From NCBI RefSeq assembly GCF_900496995.4, contig NC_044030.1, positions 83,306,017 through 83,370,016 of the forward strand: 64,000 nt of DNA, written 5' to 3'. Source of the DNA: Aquila chrysaetos chrysaetos. Taxonomy: Eukaryota > Chordata > Aves > Accipitriformes > Accipitridae. Below the pieces are notes generated by a model that saw nothing but the letters and a program-made list of their open reading frames with translations, had not been told where the DNA came from and did not search any database. Position numbers and translations under genes: made by a program. Of this stretch, positions 24,401 through 35,300 are shown piece after piece (position 1 is the first letter of the stretch; every line of letters starts with the position of its first letter).

Positions 24401-26576
24401 TCTTGAAGCAGACTAATTACTACCTCTTCCCCTGTAGCCCACGGGCAGGATTTACCTTCGCCGCATCCCACACAACAGTTTAATCTCCCAGGGTGGGCAT
24501 CGTCATTTTACAAACCGCCCCTCATGGTCTCCTGGGCCTCGCTACCCAGGTGGTCCCCGTCGTTAGTGAAATCTCACCTCCCAACTGCAACGAGGCCATG
24601 AGAGCAGGGAAAGCCCAGCTCGTAGGAGATGAAAATCAGCTCATGGGCCGAGGGATGAGACCTCCCAAGAAGCCCGGAGGCCGCTGGCCCCGCTGTGCCC
24701 ACCACCCCTGCTGTGGGATGGCGTGGGCAGGAGGGGACCAGGAGGGACTCCGGGGTTCTGCCTCTCAGGCTGGACAAAACGTCACGTCACCGCGACTCGA
24801 TCTGTAGAGACGGTCCGACGTCAACACCTTGCGAAAGCCACCGCTTGCCTCAAAAGCGTAGAAGCGTCGAGACCAACCAGAAACGCTTTGCTCCTTATAT
24901 TCCAGCGCCTAATTCCCACTCCCACAACGAACGTCTTCTCCCCAGTCGCTGGAGTGTCACAACCACGCTCCAGCGCAGCTCCCCGACAGCTCGAGGTCAG
25001 TCCTGGCTCCCCAGCTCGCTCTGACCCCATTGCTAACCCACGTCTCCCTTCTCACTTCACAGGTCCCTCCTCCGCTCCATCCAGCCTGGCCCGGTAAGGA
25101 TGTCTTGCCTTCTACTCAATGTTATCCAGCAAGAGGGTAGAGGTGGCTAAGGAGAGAAACGCAACGTGTCCTTGGTCTTGGCAACAACCTCCCGGCCTGA
25201 GAGCGGGCTCCTGGGACAAGGACAGGGTCGGGGTGATGGCCAGGCAAGCCGGTGTGAGGGACCGAGGCTTGGGCACTGCTGGGAGGAGGTTCTGGTTTGG
25301 GTACAGCTGAGAAGTGACCCCACTGGTGCGAGGACAAGGGACAGCAGGTCGGAGAGACCACGGCACACGGATGCTGCAGGAGCAAAGGGCTAGCAGAAGT
25401 TTAGGGGAGCATGGTAGGAAGCCACGTTAAACCAGCAAAAGAACCACCCCCCGCAGGGAACAGACTGGGACGGGGTCTGTGCCAGGCTGAGGAACGACGA
25501 ACGAGAGGGGGGAAACTGTGCGACAGAAACCTTCCCCTCCCTCTGCACCCCAGTCTCTAATGGGGAAAAAAAAAAAAAAAAAAGGGTCCACGCCAAAGCT
25601 GATGAGATCTGTCAAGTGTGGAAGAGGTAGGGAGATGCAAAACGGCCCAACCTCAGAGTCAGCTCAGGTGGGGCAGGGCCCGATTCTTTGGCTGGCATCC
25701 ATACCGCGCTCCCACAGTACCTTCGGCATTCCCCGCTACCCAGCACAACGCCGTCCTCGGACACTCCCGACAGCTGTGGTGGCCAAGCCAGGAAGGGATG
25801 GGGGGAAAAAAAAAAAAACAAAACCAAAAAAACGACAAACTAAAATGCAAAAACAACCCTTAGGCTAAACCTAAAGGAGCTGTATCTGAGGTCAGCATAA
25901 TTACATCAGCCTGGGGCCGCTCCCTTCCAACCCGAGTTATCCCTATGTGATGTCTCCTTCCCTCCCCTTACCCAAGAAAGACGGGCATTTCAGCAGGACA
26001 GTCAAGTGTACAGCATCAGGACACAGCCAAAGGGGCAACAGGGAATTTAATCCTACAGTTAAATTTGTAATAATTATTTTCAAAAGCATCGTTTTGCTGC
26101 TTTAACAGCGTCTAAACCATACTGCACCCTCGATTACATTTGTATAGATACATACATAGATGAAAGCTTAAAACCCAAGCTCCTCCACGCTCTGGAAGAG
26201 CAGATCCTCTCAGGAGAAGTTTGTCACAACCTCCTGAGGCTCTGACCAGCAGAACAGTTAATGCTAACGGTGTAGGAGATCATTCTGGATGCTTTAAGAT
26301 GTAAAACATTAGATGCAACTCAAACACTTCAAAACTACCTGCTGCAGAAGGGATGACCCGTATCAGACAGTATTGCAGACACTTAACTCTGACACTCCTT
26401 AACTACTAGCTGAAGCCACTTATAAAGTCTAGAGCAACCAGAAATGTGTCTTCACCTTATTCACTTCTTCTACTGCCAGGCCACAGCCGCAAGACTCCAC
26501 CTACGAGAATTTTGACCGCAGACACGGCAGCGGCCAGACTTTGCCGACAGAAAGAACAGCATCCAGACGCAGCTGA
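18439..26576 (+). CDS. SIGLEC15: SIGLEC15, sialic acid-binding Ig-like lectin 15 (5 coding exons, complete)
   Basis: Type I membrane lectin of macrophages and osteoclasts that binds sialylated glycans and signals through DAP12. Coding exons are 18439-18490, 21206-21589, 23683-24042, 25063-25093 and 26480-26576; all have AG/GT ends and join in phase to 307 residues (human protein is 328). Seen: hydrophobic leader (1-18); V-set domain (about 24-145) with Cys44/Cys122, a second pair Cys75/Cys84, and Arg123 in YFCRVE, the position of the human sialate-binding Arg; C2-set domain (147-231) with Cys167/Cys212; transmembrane segment (237-262) containing Lys249, matching the DAP12-pairing lysine; tail with TYENF. 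There is no ITIM, as in human. The mature N-terminus is about 20 residues shorter than human, so a small exon may be missing between exons 1 and 2. The neighbour EPG5 is convergent, as in human. Confidence 0.94.
18491..21205 (+). other. SIGLEC15: SIGLEC15 intron 1
   Basis: 2.7-kb intron with GTGAGT donor and tttttgcttctag acceptor. Human SIGLEC15 has extra residues between the leader and the V-set domain; I found no clear exon for them here. The intron contains T-rich tracts (18716-18733, 20826-20841) and a complex, AT-balanced stretch at 19500-19900 that looks like conserved noncoding DNA and includes a 17-bp palindrome. Confidence 0.6.
21206..21589 (+). CDS. SIGLEC15: SIGLEC15 exon 2 (V-set Ig, sialic-acid binding)
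   Basis: 384 nt, phase 1 in and phase 1 out. It encodes the V-set domain: LPCTFTHPY at the first cysteine, LTAIWR core tryptophan, LLGNPR, DLSIRIDNLTW and YFCRVE. These match Siglec-15 rather than the CD33-type Siglecs. The arginine in YFCRVE is the essential sialate-binding residue. Two N-glycosylation sequons are visible (NGT and NLT). The donor is GTAAGA. Confidence 0.95.
21590..23682 (+). other. SIGLEC15: SIGLEC15 intron 2
   Basis: 2.1-kb intron between the two Ig-domain exons. It contains an open stretch on the plus strand at 23061-23474 with fairly high GC near 23200-23330, but no splice-compatible exon or recognisable family, so it is treated as noncoding. Confidence 0.6.
23683..24042 (+). 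CDS. SIGLEC15: SIGLEC15 exon 3 (C2-set Ig and transmembrane segment)
   Basis: 360 nt, phase 1 to phase 1. It encodes AAPRIINITV, CTAEGEPAPALTW, LTHDGKYTCTAVNTHGRAEG, then a juxtamembrane SNSS and the transmembrane stretch FFLILIFVPLGIKVLILLV with lysine in the middle. That lysine is the expected pairing site for the aspartate of DAP12. Three sequons are seen (NIT twice, NSS). The donor is GTACGT. Confidence 0.95.
24043..25062 (+). other. SIGLEC15: SIGLEC15 intron 3
   Basis: 1.0-kb intron, GC-rich in its middle. It contains a T/G-rich low-complexity run at 24120-24154 and a T-run at 24393-24404. No other exon was seen. Confidence 0.55.
25063..25093 (+). CDS. SIGLEC15: SIGLEC15 exon 4 (31-nt cytoplasmic exon)
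   Basis: Very small exon between acceptor ctcacttcacag and donor GTAAGG. It supplies two bases to close the split Gly codon, nine codons (PSSAPSSLA) and two bases that open the Arg codon closed by exon 5. It is the only segment I found between exons 3 and 5 that converts phase 1 to the phase 2 required. The Pro/Ser-rich content fits the human juxtamembrane tail. Confidence 0.8.
25094..26479 (+). other. SIGLEC15: SIGLEC15 intron 4
   Basis: 1.4-kb intron with two A-rich runs (25565-25583 and 25804-25835). Several overlapping open frames on both strands reflect high GC content; none has splice signals that fit the gene. Confidence 0.55.
26480..26576 (+). CDS. SIGLEC15: SIGLEC15 exon 5 (cytoplasmic tail and stop)
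   Basis: Acceptor ctactgccag, then one base closing Arg, then PQPQDSTYENFDRRHGSGQT and eleven more residues to TGA at 26574. The QDSTYENF core aligns with the human tail QESNYENL. YEN(F/L) is a YxN-type, potential SH2-adaptor motif rather than an ITIM. Confidence 0.9.
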
Positions 26577-27318
26577 GGACCTGGGCCGTCTCATCCGCAC
26601 CCGCTTGCACAGTTGGAACTCCTGTCTGCTCTCTACAAGGGTGCCTTTTCCCAGTGAACATAAGACTGACGTGGACTGATGCGCAGAAGGTCAAACAGGC
26701 CTTGCACGTGCGTGACTTCCATCCCTGCTGCTGCTTACAAGCAAGGGAAGCCCTTGAAGGGAAAACAGAAGAAAGAAAAGAAAAAACAAAGAGGGATGGA
26801 GCTGGAAGAGCAGAAGAGGATCTACATAGGATGTCAGTTCTAATCAACCTGTGTGGTTTTAGCCCTTATCAGATAGTGTTTAGCAAGCAGAGAACAGTCC
26901 ACCATTCTCTCACATCTTTTTGCTTTGGTATTTTTCAAAAGTTACTTCAAAAAGCAGTTTTCACCACTCCACTTGTCAAAACACATGCAGCTTCCGAGAG
27001 CCAGCAAGTGAGCTATTTTCATGTTTCAAATACCAGCTGTGAAAAACACACTACAGGAATTTCTGCTGGTTTGGTTTTATTATTATTATTATTATTCCTT
27101 AACTTCCAGAAGAGTTTATTTAAGAGTTTGGAGGAAATCTTAACTTTCAAGAGGAGCCCAAGCAAAAAGGAAAAGAGGTTTTCCAGAAGGTGGCAGAGCT
27201 GAAAGCAAGACATGCAAAGGGTGGTCTGTATTGTAACTCTACTGCAGCTCCTAGTGCCCATGTGCACACATAAGCAGAATCTCAGAGCTTTTTGATAAAT
27301 ACGCTGTGAAAATGTTTC

Positions 27319-27324
27319 AATAAA
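27319..27324 (+). promoter_or_regulatory. SIGLEC15: Candidate SIGLEC15 polyadenylation signal
   Basis: AATAAA 743 nt after the stop codon, followed within 20 nt by a long T-run. It would give a 3' UTR of about 0.75-0.8 kb. Other AATAAA motifs lie further on in A-rich DNA (about 27,955 and 27,972), so usage is unproven. Confidence 0.45.
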
Positions 27325-28704
27325 CCAAATGGGCTTTTTTTTTTTTTTTAAAGAAAAAAAGCCCCCCAAATTATTTCTAAACAGTTTCCATCTCTGTATT
27401 ACATGAAAAAGGTCCTTTAAGGCCTGACTGCTGATTTCAAATTGTTCTGTGATGAAGTCACTACTACAAAGTCTCTGGCCATCCACAGACAAGTCTCTAA
27501 CCCAACTGGGAACGTGCTCCAAGACCAGTTGAATAGACCCAGCTTATGGTACAGGCTGATGCAAGTCAACCTGGCGTCTTGGTCAGGCAAAGGTCCAGGA
27601 GAGGGCTGTGAAGAGCGACGGGTTGGCATAGAAGAGGACAAGAAAGAATGAAAAGCAAAGAAGCGACAAGAACCTACTTTCAGGTTTAGATCACTGGATT
27701 CAATGCTCCGTGCAATCATTCCAGTGCAGCAGCTCCAAAACTCTTCCCTTAACGATCCTGCTTCTGGTAACAACCACCGCTGGCTGGAAGCCCGAGCTGC
27801 TACTGAATTACCATCAAGCCTGTGGTACTGCTTGCAAGCTCTCCCCCCAGCCTGGGAATTAGTATTTTAAAGTTCAGCCCTTCATAACATCTGCGCTGGG
27901 AAAGTAAAGCACAACTTTAAATGACTTGGCCAGGATAACAAGGGAAAAAAAAAAAATAAAAGGAAGAAAAAAATAAATGCAAGGAAATACTTGAACCTGA
28001 TCTTTTCAATCCCAGTTTAAAATCCCAGCAGTGGCAAAGCCAGGTTTAATACAAATAGAAAGAGATGCAAAGATAAAAAGGAAGTTATAGCAGACGGTGT
28101 AGTCATGGATGGGTAAGCTCAGTTTCACGGGTGTCACAGGAGAAAAGAGACATCAGCAATATTAACCGGACAAAGTGAATTGAATTTCTGAGCCCTTATG
28201 ATTTATAGACATATATTAGAGTAATGAGAACCCATTTCTACCTTTTTATGGGATTGAGGCTTGGCTTACAGGATTCTTCTCTTGAAAACTACTTCTTTAA
28301 CTCAAGTAGTTTGGGTCCAAATAGAAGCATCAGACCTCGTGCCCCAAAACCACCCGGGATGCACTGAGTGTGCCCTGTTGCGCGTTGTCAGCACCCTACA
28401 CTCGGAGCGCTGCCAGCAAACGCATGTCACGAAATTGCTGCAGCAATTTAGATGCGAGGAAACTCATGGATCAGCGCTGTTTGACTTTTACTTTATTTGG
28501 TTTCCAGAGCACAGAACAAATGGGAGAACAAGGAGGTCCAAGTACAGGAACCCACCACACCCCTGGACACCAGGAAAGGCACAGAAATGAGTTTGCCTGA
28601 ATCCTGTCCCTCTCCCCAGTAAGGGACCTCTTTAACCCATCCAAACCCCTACGAGATTGAGGATGAGCCACCTGAGAGCTTACAGGTCAGCATTAGCAGG
28701 CCAG

Positions 28705-28866
28705 CAAACACAGGTGATGGCGTGGTGGGTGTCCACTGCGGACCACTTGCCCAGGCAGGACCTAAGGAAGAAACCCCACGTTGACAGGCCCTGGTCCTCA
28801 CAGGGGACTCAAACCAGTATATACTGGAGGGACAAAACACAGCACATGCCAGGAGGTTTCTAGTAC
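28705..28866 (+). mobile_element. Internal CR1 LINE fragment (ORF2 endonuclease region)
   Basis: The stretch gtggtgggtgtccactgc...accacttgcccagg and ggccctggtcctcacagggg...tactggagggacaaaacaca...caggaggtttct resembles the CR1 ORF2 segment encoding VVGVYYRPP and GDFNxPDICWRDNTA. Short indels destroy the frame. Lies between the 3' ends of SIGLEC15 and EPG5. Confidence 0.65.
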
Positions 28867-30387
28867 TGACCTCATTTGGCCTAACAAGCGTGTTCCAGTT
28901 CCTCCCCTTCGCCCCCCACTCCCCCAGTTTATACATAATCAGGGTTTGGGAGGATTTGGCCATTGCTCTGTTGAGCACTTTAGCTTCCAGAGTAGACGAT
29001 ACCAACTCCCAGCACCACACCACCACAGCCCCTGTGGGATGCTGTAGAGGCAGCCTGCGTAGGAAGCACTGTCTGCACATTTCACGCATCTTGCTGCTCA
29101 ACTTCTGGTTCTCCGTTCCACTAACTTAATGCCACATTCAGCTGTTATGTTAATTTCCCTATTTGACCTTATTTTCTTAATAAATACTTAAGCTGCCAAC
29201 CACAGGCAACAATTCATCCCAGTGCAACAACTGCTGTGCGAGTCAAACATTCGAAAAGCCGCAGATACTCATTCTCCAACTAAACTGCATGAATTGTCCA
29301 AAAGGCACACTTTCCACTGCAATTTATAATGCTAGAAACACCATAAAACTCAGTTTTCCTTCTGAGATTGGGTTACGTTTATGATGTGAACAAGAACACT
29401 GCAGTTTAGGGCAGGCGGGAGGGTGGGAGATGCTGGGAACGTGAAAGTCTTTCCAGTAAAACCAGAAGAAACGAAAAGTCAATCTGTTGGGCACGACTTG
29501 GAGAATAATCCAAGCTCTGGAGTTCACATTTGCGACAGAGAACTGCCAGTGGCTCTGTTAGTTCATAAAACCGTTCCCCTGTATTTGAGGAAAGCACAGG
29601 TTCAGACTTCTACTGCTAGCATGCTCACCAAGAAGCCAGAAGATTGGTGACACATACAGCAAAAGCTGGAGCTTACGGTGAGTTCTCCCTACTTCTTAGG
29701 ACCTACCATAGTATGATACAGAGAGGACTTCAACCATGACAAAACGCATCGTCTTCCTCACAATTACTAGATCGAGAAATGGGAAAAAAGTCAACAGCAT
29801 CATTTCTATTACATTTTAAGCACTAAGTTATTAAAGAAGCTGTTTCAATGGTCAAGACAAGTGGACGTGATGATGGCATCAGTGGTGTTTGCTGACAGCA
29901 GTAACCCCAGCCTGGTCCAACCCTGCCTACCAGCAAAGCCCTGAGCAAGAAAGTTGTACCACCAGGACTGGAGGCATAGTTTTCTCCTACTTCCCTCCAC
30001 ACTACCAGCTTTCCCCTCATTTGGGATAAATACCAAATTCCACAGTCTGGGTCAGTTGTTAGTGCTGAAAGAACAGAACCAGTGCATCACCCTACATTAC
30101 CACAGAGTTTTGGGGGATTTTGCCAGGACAGAGAAACATTATTTCTGCCATTACACAAATGAGCTTTCTCCTGGGCTCTGGGCACAAAAGCAGGCTGTTG
30201 TGTCACACACGTGTTAAATCCAGGATGTTAAAGAGAAGAGTCTCCAGACCTCCATCAACTGAGCAACTGCGTGGCATTCCCCCATCACACTTTCCTCTCC
30301 AAGAACAATGACCTATTACCTGATGTGGATTCTTCCAGCAAGTTGAAAATATCATGGTGTTTGTCACAAAGTACTTGGGTTTTCATT

Positions 30388-30393
30388 TTTATT
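30388..30393 (-). promoter_or_regulatory. EPG5: Candidate EPG5 polyadenylation signal
   Basis: TTTATT on the plus strand (AATAAA on the minus), 1.7 kb after the EPG5 stop codon. It is the first canonical signal I found on that strand downstream of the stop. Confidence 0.4.
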
Positions 30394-32124
30394 TTGCATG
30401 GTCTTTGCAGACATAACATGTTATAAATACAACATTTGTAAAAACTCAACAGCTGAAACAATATCTCATTTTAAAAGTGCATGTCAAACACATATATATA
30501 TGACTTTTTCACATTTTTATGCAACTGATCAATAACATAGAATCTAATAAACCCAGTGCTTTTAAGTCTTTGGGGGGAAAAAAAGCAGCAGAATGTATTC
30601 TTCCAGACATGAATTTTCCAAAAGAGTCTGTTAAAAAACATGCTGCATCAATACCTGGTTAGTATACAGAGAGATGTACATATGTATATATATTTATAGG
30701 CTCGCAGATAGAGCAAAGAACTCTAAGACCACATTAGGATGAAGGTGATCTAAGGACCCAGCTGGCGCAGTTAGCAGAATCTGTCAAGAAGAAAAAGGTG
30801 ATTTGTTCTCCAGCACCAGAACCACAGCTAAGAGCAACACTTCGAAGCATTATTGACCAGACAGTAGGTAGCACATTTCCTTCCTCTAGCGACCAGAACC
30901 AATGTTTTAACGTGTAACCATGTTCTGAACAGAAAGGCACAATTAATGGAGGAAGAGAAGTGATCGTTGTTCCTTCATAGAGGTGTACAGACTGGGACTG
31001 CAGGACCTTGGGCCACCCCAAATGTATCGGTGATAAAAGGGACATTAGAAAAGCAACTGGGGAAACTCGCCTTCTGCTTTCCCTGAACAAAAGTGCATCT
31101 TATGGTCAGACAAGGCAACAAAACCAGGGATCATTCAGCTGAGACAATACATTTACAGGCTCGTGGTTCATGCTTTGGCAATAGAATTCTAACAAGTGAT
31201 CACCAAATTTAATACAAGGTAAATTTTTTTTTCACGGTGTCATCTAAAATCCTGTCGTGTCATGCCCAGCTAGGCAGGAAAGAATATAATTAAGTGGTGG
31301 GTGTCCACTTGTTAAATCAGTATTTCCTAAACAACCAAACTTTCAGAACTAAGGAATCCTATCCAACATGATCATAACTGGCTATTTCCCTCCCAGACAC
31401 TGGGGATCCAGAAAATCCATCTCTGGATTTAAATCATCTAACAGGTAGAAGTTACTTGCATTTAATCAAGCAATATGGATACAGACTCGCTAATATTTAG
31501 AAAATAGGGAAAACCAAAGTTCTTTAGTTCAAACTTTAGTTTGTATTTACAGAAGTGAGAGAAGATTTTAGGCTTACCTTTCTACTACAGATTTCTGTGG
31601 GATAGCAAAAAAAAGTCAAAATTTAAACCACTATCTTGCCAAATACAGGGATTTCACAAGTCTCCAGACACACACTCACGTAAGATTCAGAGGTATCCTG
31701 GTTAAGAACGTCAAAACCTCTTTTACACACAATCCTCCACTCACTTTGAACTGGCCTGAGTAATGACATGTTGGAAAAATAAAAAAAGGCACAAAGCAAA
31801 AACTTAAGGTGTTACAGGATGAGCTTTGCTGTCTAATGATTTGTACACCTATCCTCAGGTATCTCCTCTCAGATACGCACCATACACAGGAAGATACTCA
31901 GGTGTTTTCAGTCAACAAAAACTAAGCAATTCCACAGGCCTACAAATCAAAAGAAAAGAAAGAAAACTTTAAAGAGGAGAAAACTTGCCAGTGTGCAGTT
32001 CCCATTCACACTTCTGACTTAATTAAAGTGGAACTCTGAAGGTAAAAATTACTTGTGCAATAACAACATTATATGTAAACCAGAGCAATCAACATTGCAT
32101 GATGATTCTGCGAGCTCAGTGCTG
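30388..32124 (-). other. EPG5: EPG5 3' UTR (probable)
   Basis: AT-rich sequence between the stop codon and the first minus-strand AATAAA (30388-30393). The longest frame here, 30734-31090 on the minus strand, has no link to the gene's frame. A further AATAAA at about 28,494 could extend the transcript. Confidence 0.5.
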
Positions 32125-32307
32125 CTATCGTATGCTGTCCAAATAATGCACTTCTGGGTACAGAGTGTTAATAAGCAGAGCCAAGAGATTATTGCCATCT
32201 CGAAGACAATGTTCTGGATGCTTGATGAACTGAGAAGACTGGGAGAGCTGCTCTTGATAATCCATATATTGTTTGTTTGATGCCATAGATTCAAGAGCAT
32301 TCAGTGC
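32125..32307 (-). CDS. EPG5: EPG5 last coding exon with stop
   Basis: 183 nt including TAG at 32127-32125. Phase 0 start after tatctatag: [40 protein letters not shown], stop. The SKQYxxYQ and YPEVHYLD blocks identify the EPG5 C-terminus. Confidence 0.95.
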   Translation of the reverse strand, partial: ALNALESMASNKQYMDYQEQLSQSSQFIKHPEHCLRDGNNLLALLINTLYPEVHYLDSIR

Positions 32308-35300
32308 CTATAGATACAAGGGAAAATTCTGTTAGCTGTGCGTACTTTGGTCCATAACAAACTGCTTCATGAGCCATCATATGCACAATTTCACTAGAAG
32401 ATCCTTATCTCCTAGAGAACCCAGAGTATTCGGAACAAAACATTTGTAAAATACAATCAATCACATAACAGTGCTTCAAGTCAACTCGTATTTTTCAAGC
32501 TGTTCTCTCTCTGAGATCAACGTAGCAACTGTTCTATCAAGGCTTGCTAGGATTCTGTAACCCAAATATCATAAAATATTTAGTTCATGAACTCAAGACA
32601 TAGTTTCAAGGGAATTACACCGAACTACAAACTGTGACACACTTGAACTATTCACTTCAGGTTTTTCTTATGAACATCTTGATTTTCATAAAAGTATTAT
32701 TTTGCTCCCATTAATAATATTACAGAGACAATGTCAAGTTAAAAATTATATGTAAAAGAGCCTATGCTGGCAGTACCAGCTGGAGCAAATGTTGGAAACA
32801 TATCTGAACAAGTTTCATTCATTTCTTAGAGAAGAGGAACAAGTTGTACCAAGTAAGTTACTTTGCTTTGGTTTCTAATCAACTCCTCCTTCCTCTTCCC
32901 ATGCACTTACCAAAACAACAACATGGTCAGTGCACATGCTGAAGAAGGCATGTTTATTTGTCATAGGGCTTTTAAGCCCTGATCTCACATAAACAAATGT
33001 TAGTGTGAATGTAGCCCTTCTTTATCACTGAAAAGCAGTGCAATCACAGCAGCACTGTTTTTTCCTGTTTGTTTTAAATTCCTCCTACCTGCTATGTTCC
33101 AAAGTTTCTAAACTCAGGGTTTACAGACATAAGTTCATCTGCACCTTTTCAGTATATCAGATTAGATACTGATGCCCTCATACTCATACAGAACGCTGTA
33201 TAAACAGTTTTACCTAGGATCACTTTAGGTTAGGGCTCAGGCACACAGTCCTGCTACCAGAGTTAGCAAACTCACATCATCATCTGACCTATGCTGCACC
33301 TGGCCTTGTCTCTGGCAAATTCCAATATGGTGTTTTGATGTATAGCAAAATAGTACACAGGTCTGTGATACACCCCCTTCCCTGAGAAGACAAGTGAGAG
33401 CAACAAGCTATTTCGGAAATTCAGAATTTAGAGCCAGGTGTAAAGCAGAAGTAAAAAAAAAGATCGAGGGCATTCAGCGCCGAATAAAATCAACAAGCTA
33501 AGAGCAGGATTTAGCTCGAAAAAATGCTTGCAGCAACTTTTATAAGCTTCACCGCACAAGCTGAGCAAGCATGCAAAGAGGGCACATCAACAAGCCAGCA
33601 ATTGGCACACAGTACCTGCTGGGCCTTCTGCGACAGCTTTGGCTCTGACCCCGCTTTCAGGCGGACTTGACTCTCTGCAGGAATCTGCACCAAGAGGAAG
33701 GCGGACAAACTGCGGGCAACCACCCGAAACCTTGCATAGGGAAAAGGACAGAGAGAGAAGGTGATACCAAATTTGCAAGTCCTCGACAGCGGATAAACTG
33801 GAAGTTCTATTCTATGAGATCTCTCTGATGAGGAACATAGTAAAGGCTTTAGAGGATCTTTTTCAATGCTTTAGAAAAAAATAAATCACTTTAATATATA
33901 CATAACAGGATGTCATACATACTAGAGGATAATATAATACCATACGTATGAAATGTTACATCTGTTCCAAGCTTAGCTGAAACTTTGAGGTCACATCTGA
34001 AATACTCCTTCATTTCACAGCCTTTGAAACAGTCTCATCACCCAAATCAAAGGGTGAGTTGAACAAGACTAAGATTTCAGAGCAATTTCAACAGGATTGC
34101 ATCCCAGAAGGTCTTTATAAACACAAAGTTATGTTTAAGTACTGTGTTGAATTAGTGTTCCACAAACATTTACATATTTTTTCTTGGTATTCTTTCCATG
34201 GTGAACTTGATTTTAATACCTAACAACCAAACTTGGTGTCTCTCTTTAGAAGGTAAAGTGAGTAACAAGCAAGCAAACACTTCTTTGAGCTTCTCTTAAC
34301 ATTTCCAACCCCTCAAGGTCAAGATGGAAAAGGCAACATGCATGTAATCATACAAAATTCTCATGAGGTCAACTGGAACAGTCTTCTACAGACCAGACGA
34401 AAGTATCTTCCTCTAACAAACAGTCTCCCTACAAACTTTGCTGGAGATGGACATTAAGCCAGAATCACAAGTGCATTTTCTTTCCTTTTCCACCACAAAC
34501 TTTGCAGAAGTTCATATTCACTTCTTAACCAGATTAAAACACTTGCTACACTTCTCCTGTGATGGGCCCAAACAACTTTACAAATTTGGACAGCATGGAT
34601 TCAGAACATATTTTGACATTGCACTGTGCAGTCTGGACCTAGGCTGCAGCTTTTTTAACATGACGACTCCAACCAATTAATTTGCCACACCTTCAACCCT
34701 TACCTGGGTGACAAAGGAGACCTCCTGCCTAGACCAATAGCACCAAGTATTCCAGAAGTCAGTCTCTCTTCAGCCAGCTGACTCTGCCTGCCCTGGATCG
34801 ACAGCAGTGTCCGAATGACAGATTCAATCAGAACGGTGTCATCTTGCTCCATCTGAATCAGGGATAACTGCATGGCTTTATGCCACCAAAGAAACAGCTT
34901 TGCCTCTTCCTTCGCTGAGCTTTAGGTGAGATTTAAAGAATAAAATAAAACAAAATATAATTACAAAAAAGAGTCAGATGCATAGGTTAAGAAGTTTGTG
35001 TCTCTCCCCATTAGGCCCATGAAGAATTCAGATGGTTTATTAATGAGAGCTAATCTTAGGATAGCATAACTATACTACCCCACCAGTTATTATACCGCTG
35101 TAACTGCCGTTGTTCTGGATTTGATCCAGACACCAGCTAGCAGGTTTTAAGGGCCTATAAGAGTACAAAAAACAATGCTTCCTTTTAAGCTTTACAACTG
35201 AGAATAAATGATATTGCAGCCATAACTGGATTTAAACTTGTCTAAGACTTGGCATAAAAGGAATGAAACTGTATCTCTACTTTTTTTTTTTCCTCTTCAC

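Larger units (their letters stand above)
26577..30387. other. 3' flank between convergent SIGLEC15 and EPG5
   Basis: Holds the SIGLEC15 3' UTR at its left, an (ATT)n stretch near 27076-27098, A-rich DNA at 27944-27980 and the CR1 fragment. Short frames only. Confidence 0.6.

Noticed and set aside
30734..31090. 118-codon minus-strand frame
   Set aside because: Lies after the EPG5 stop in probable 3' UTR and resembles nothing.
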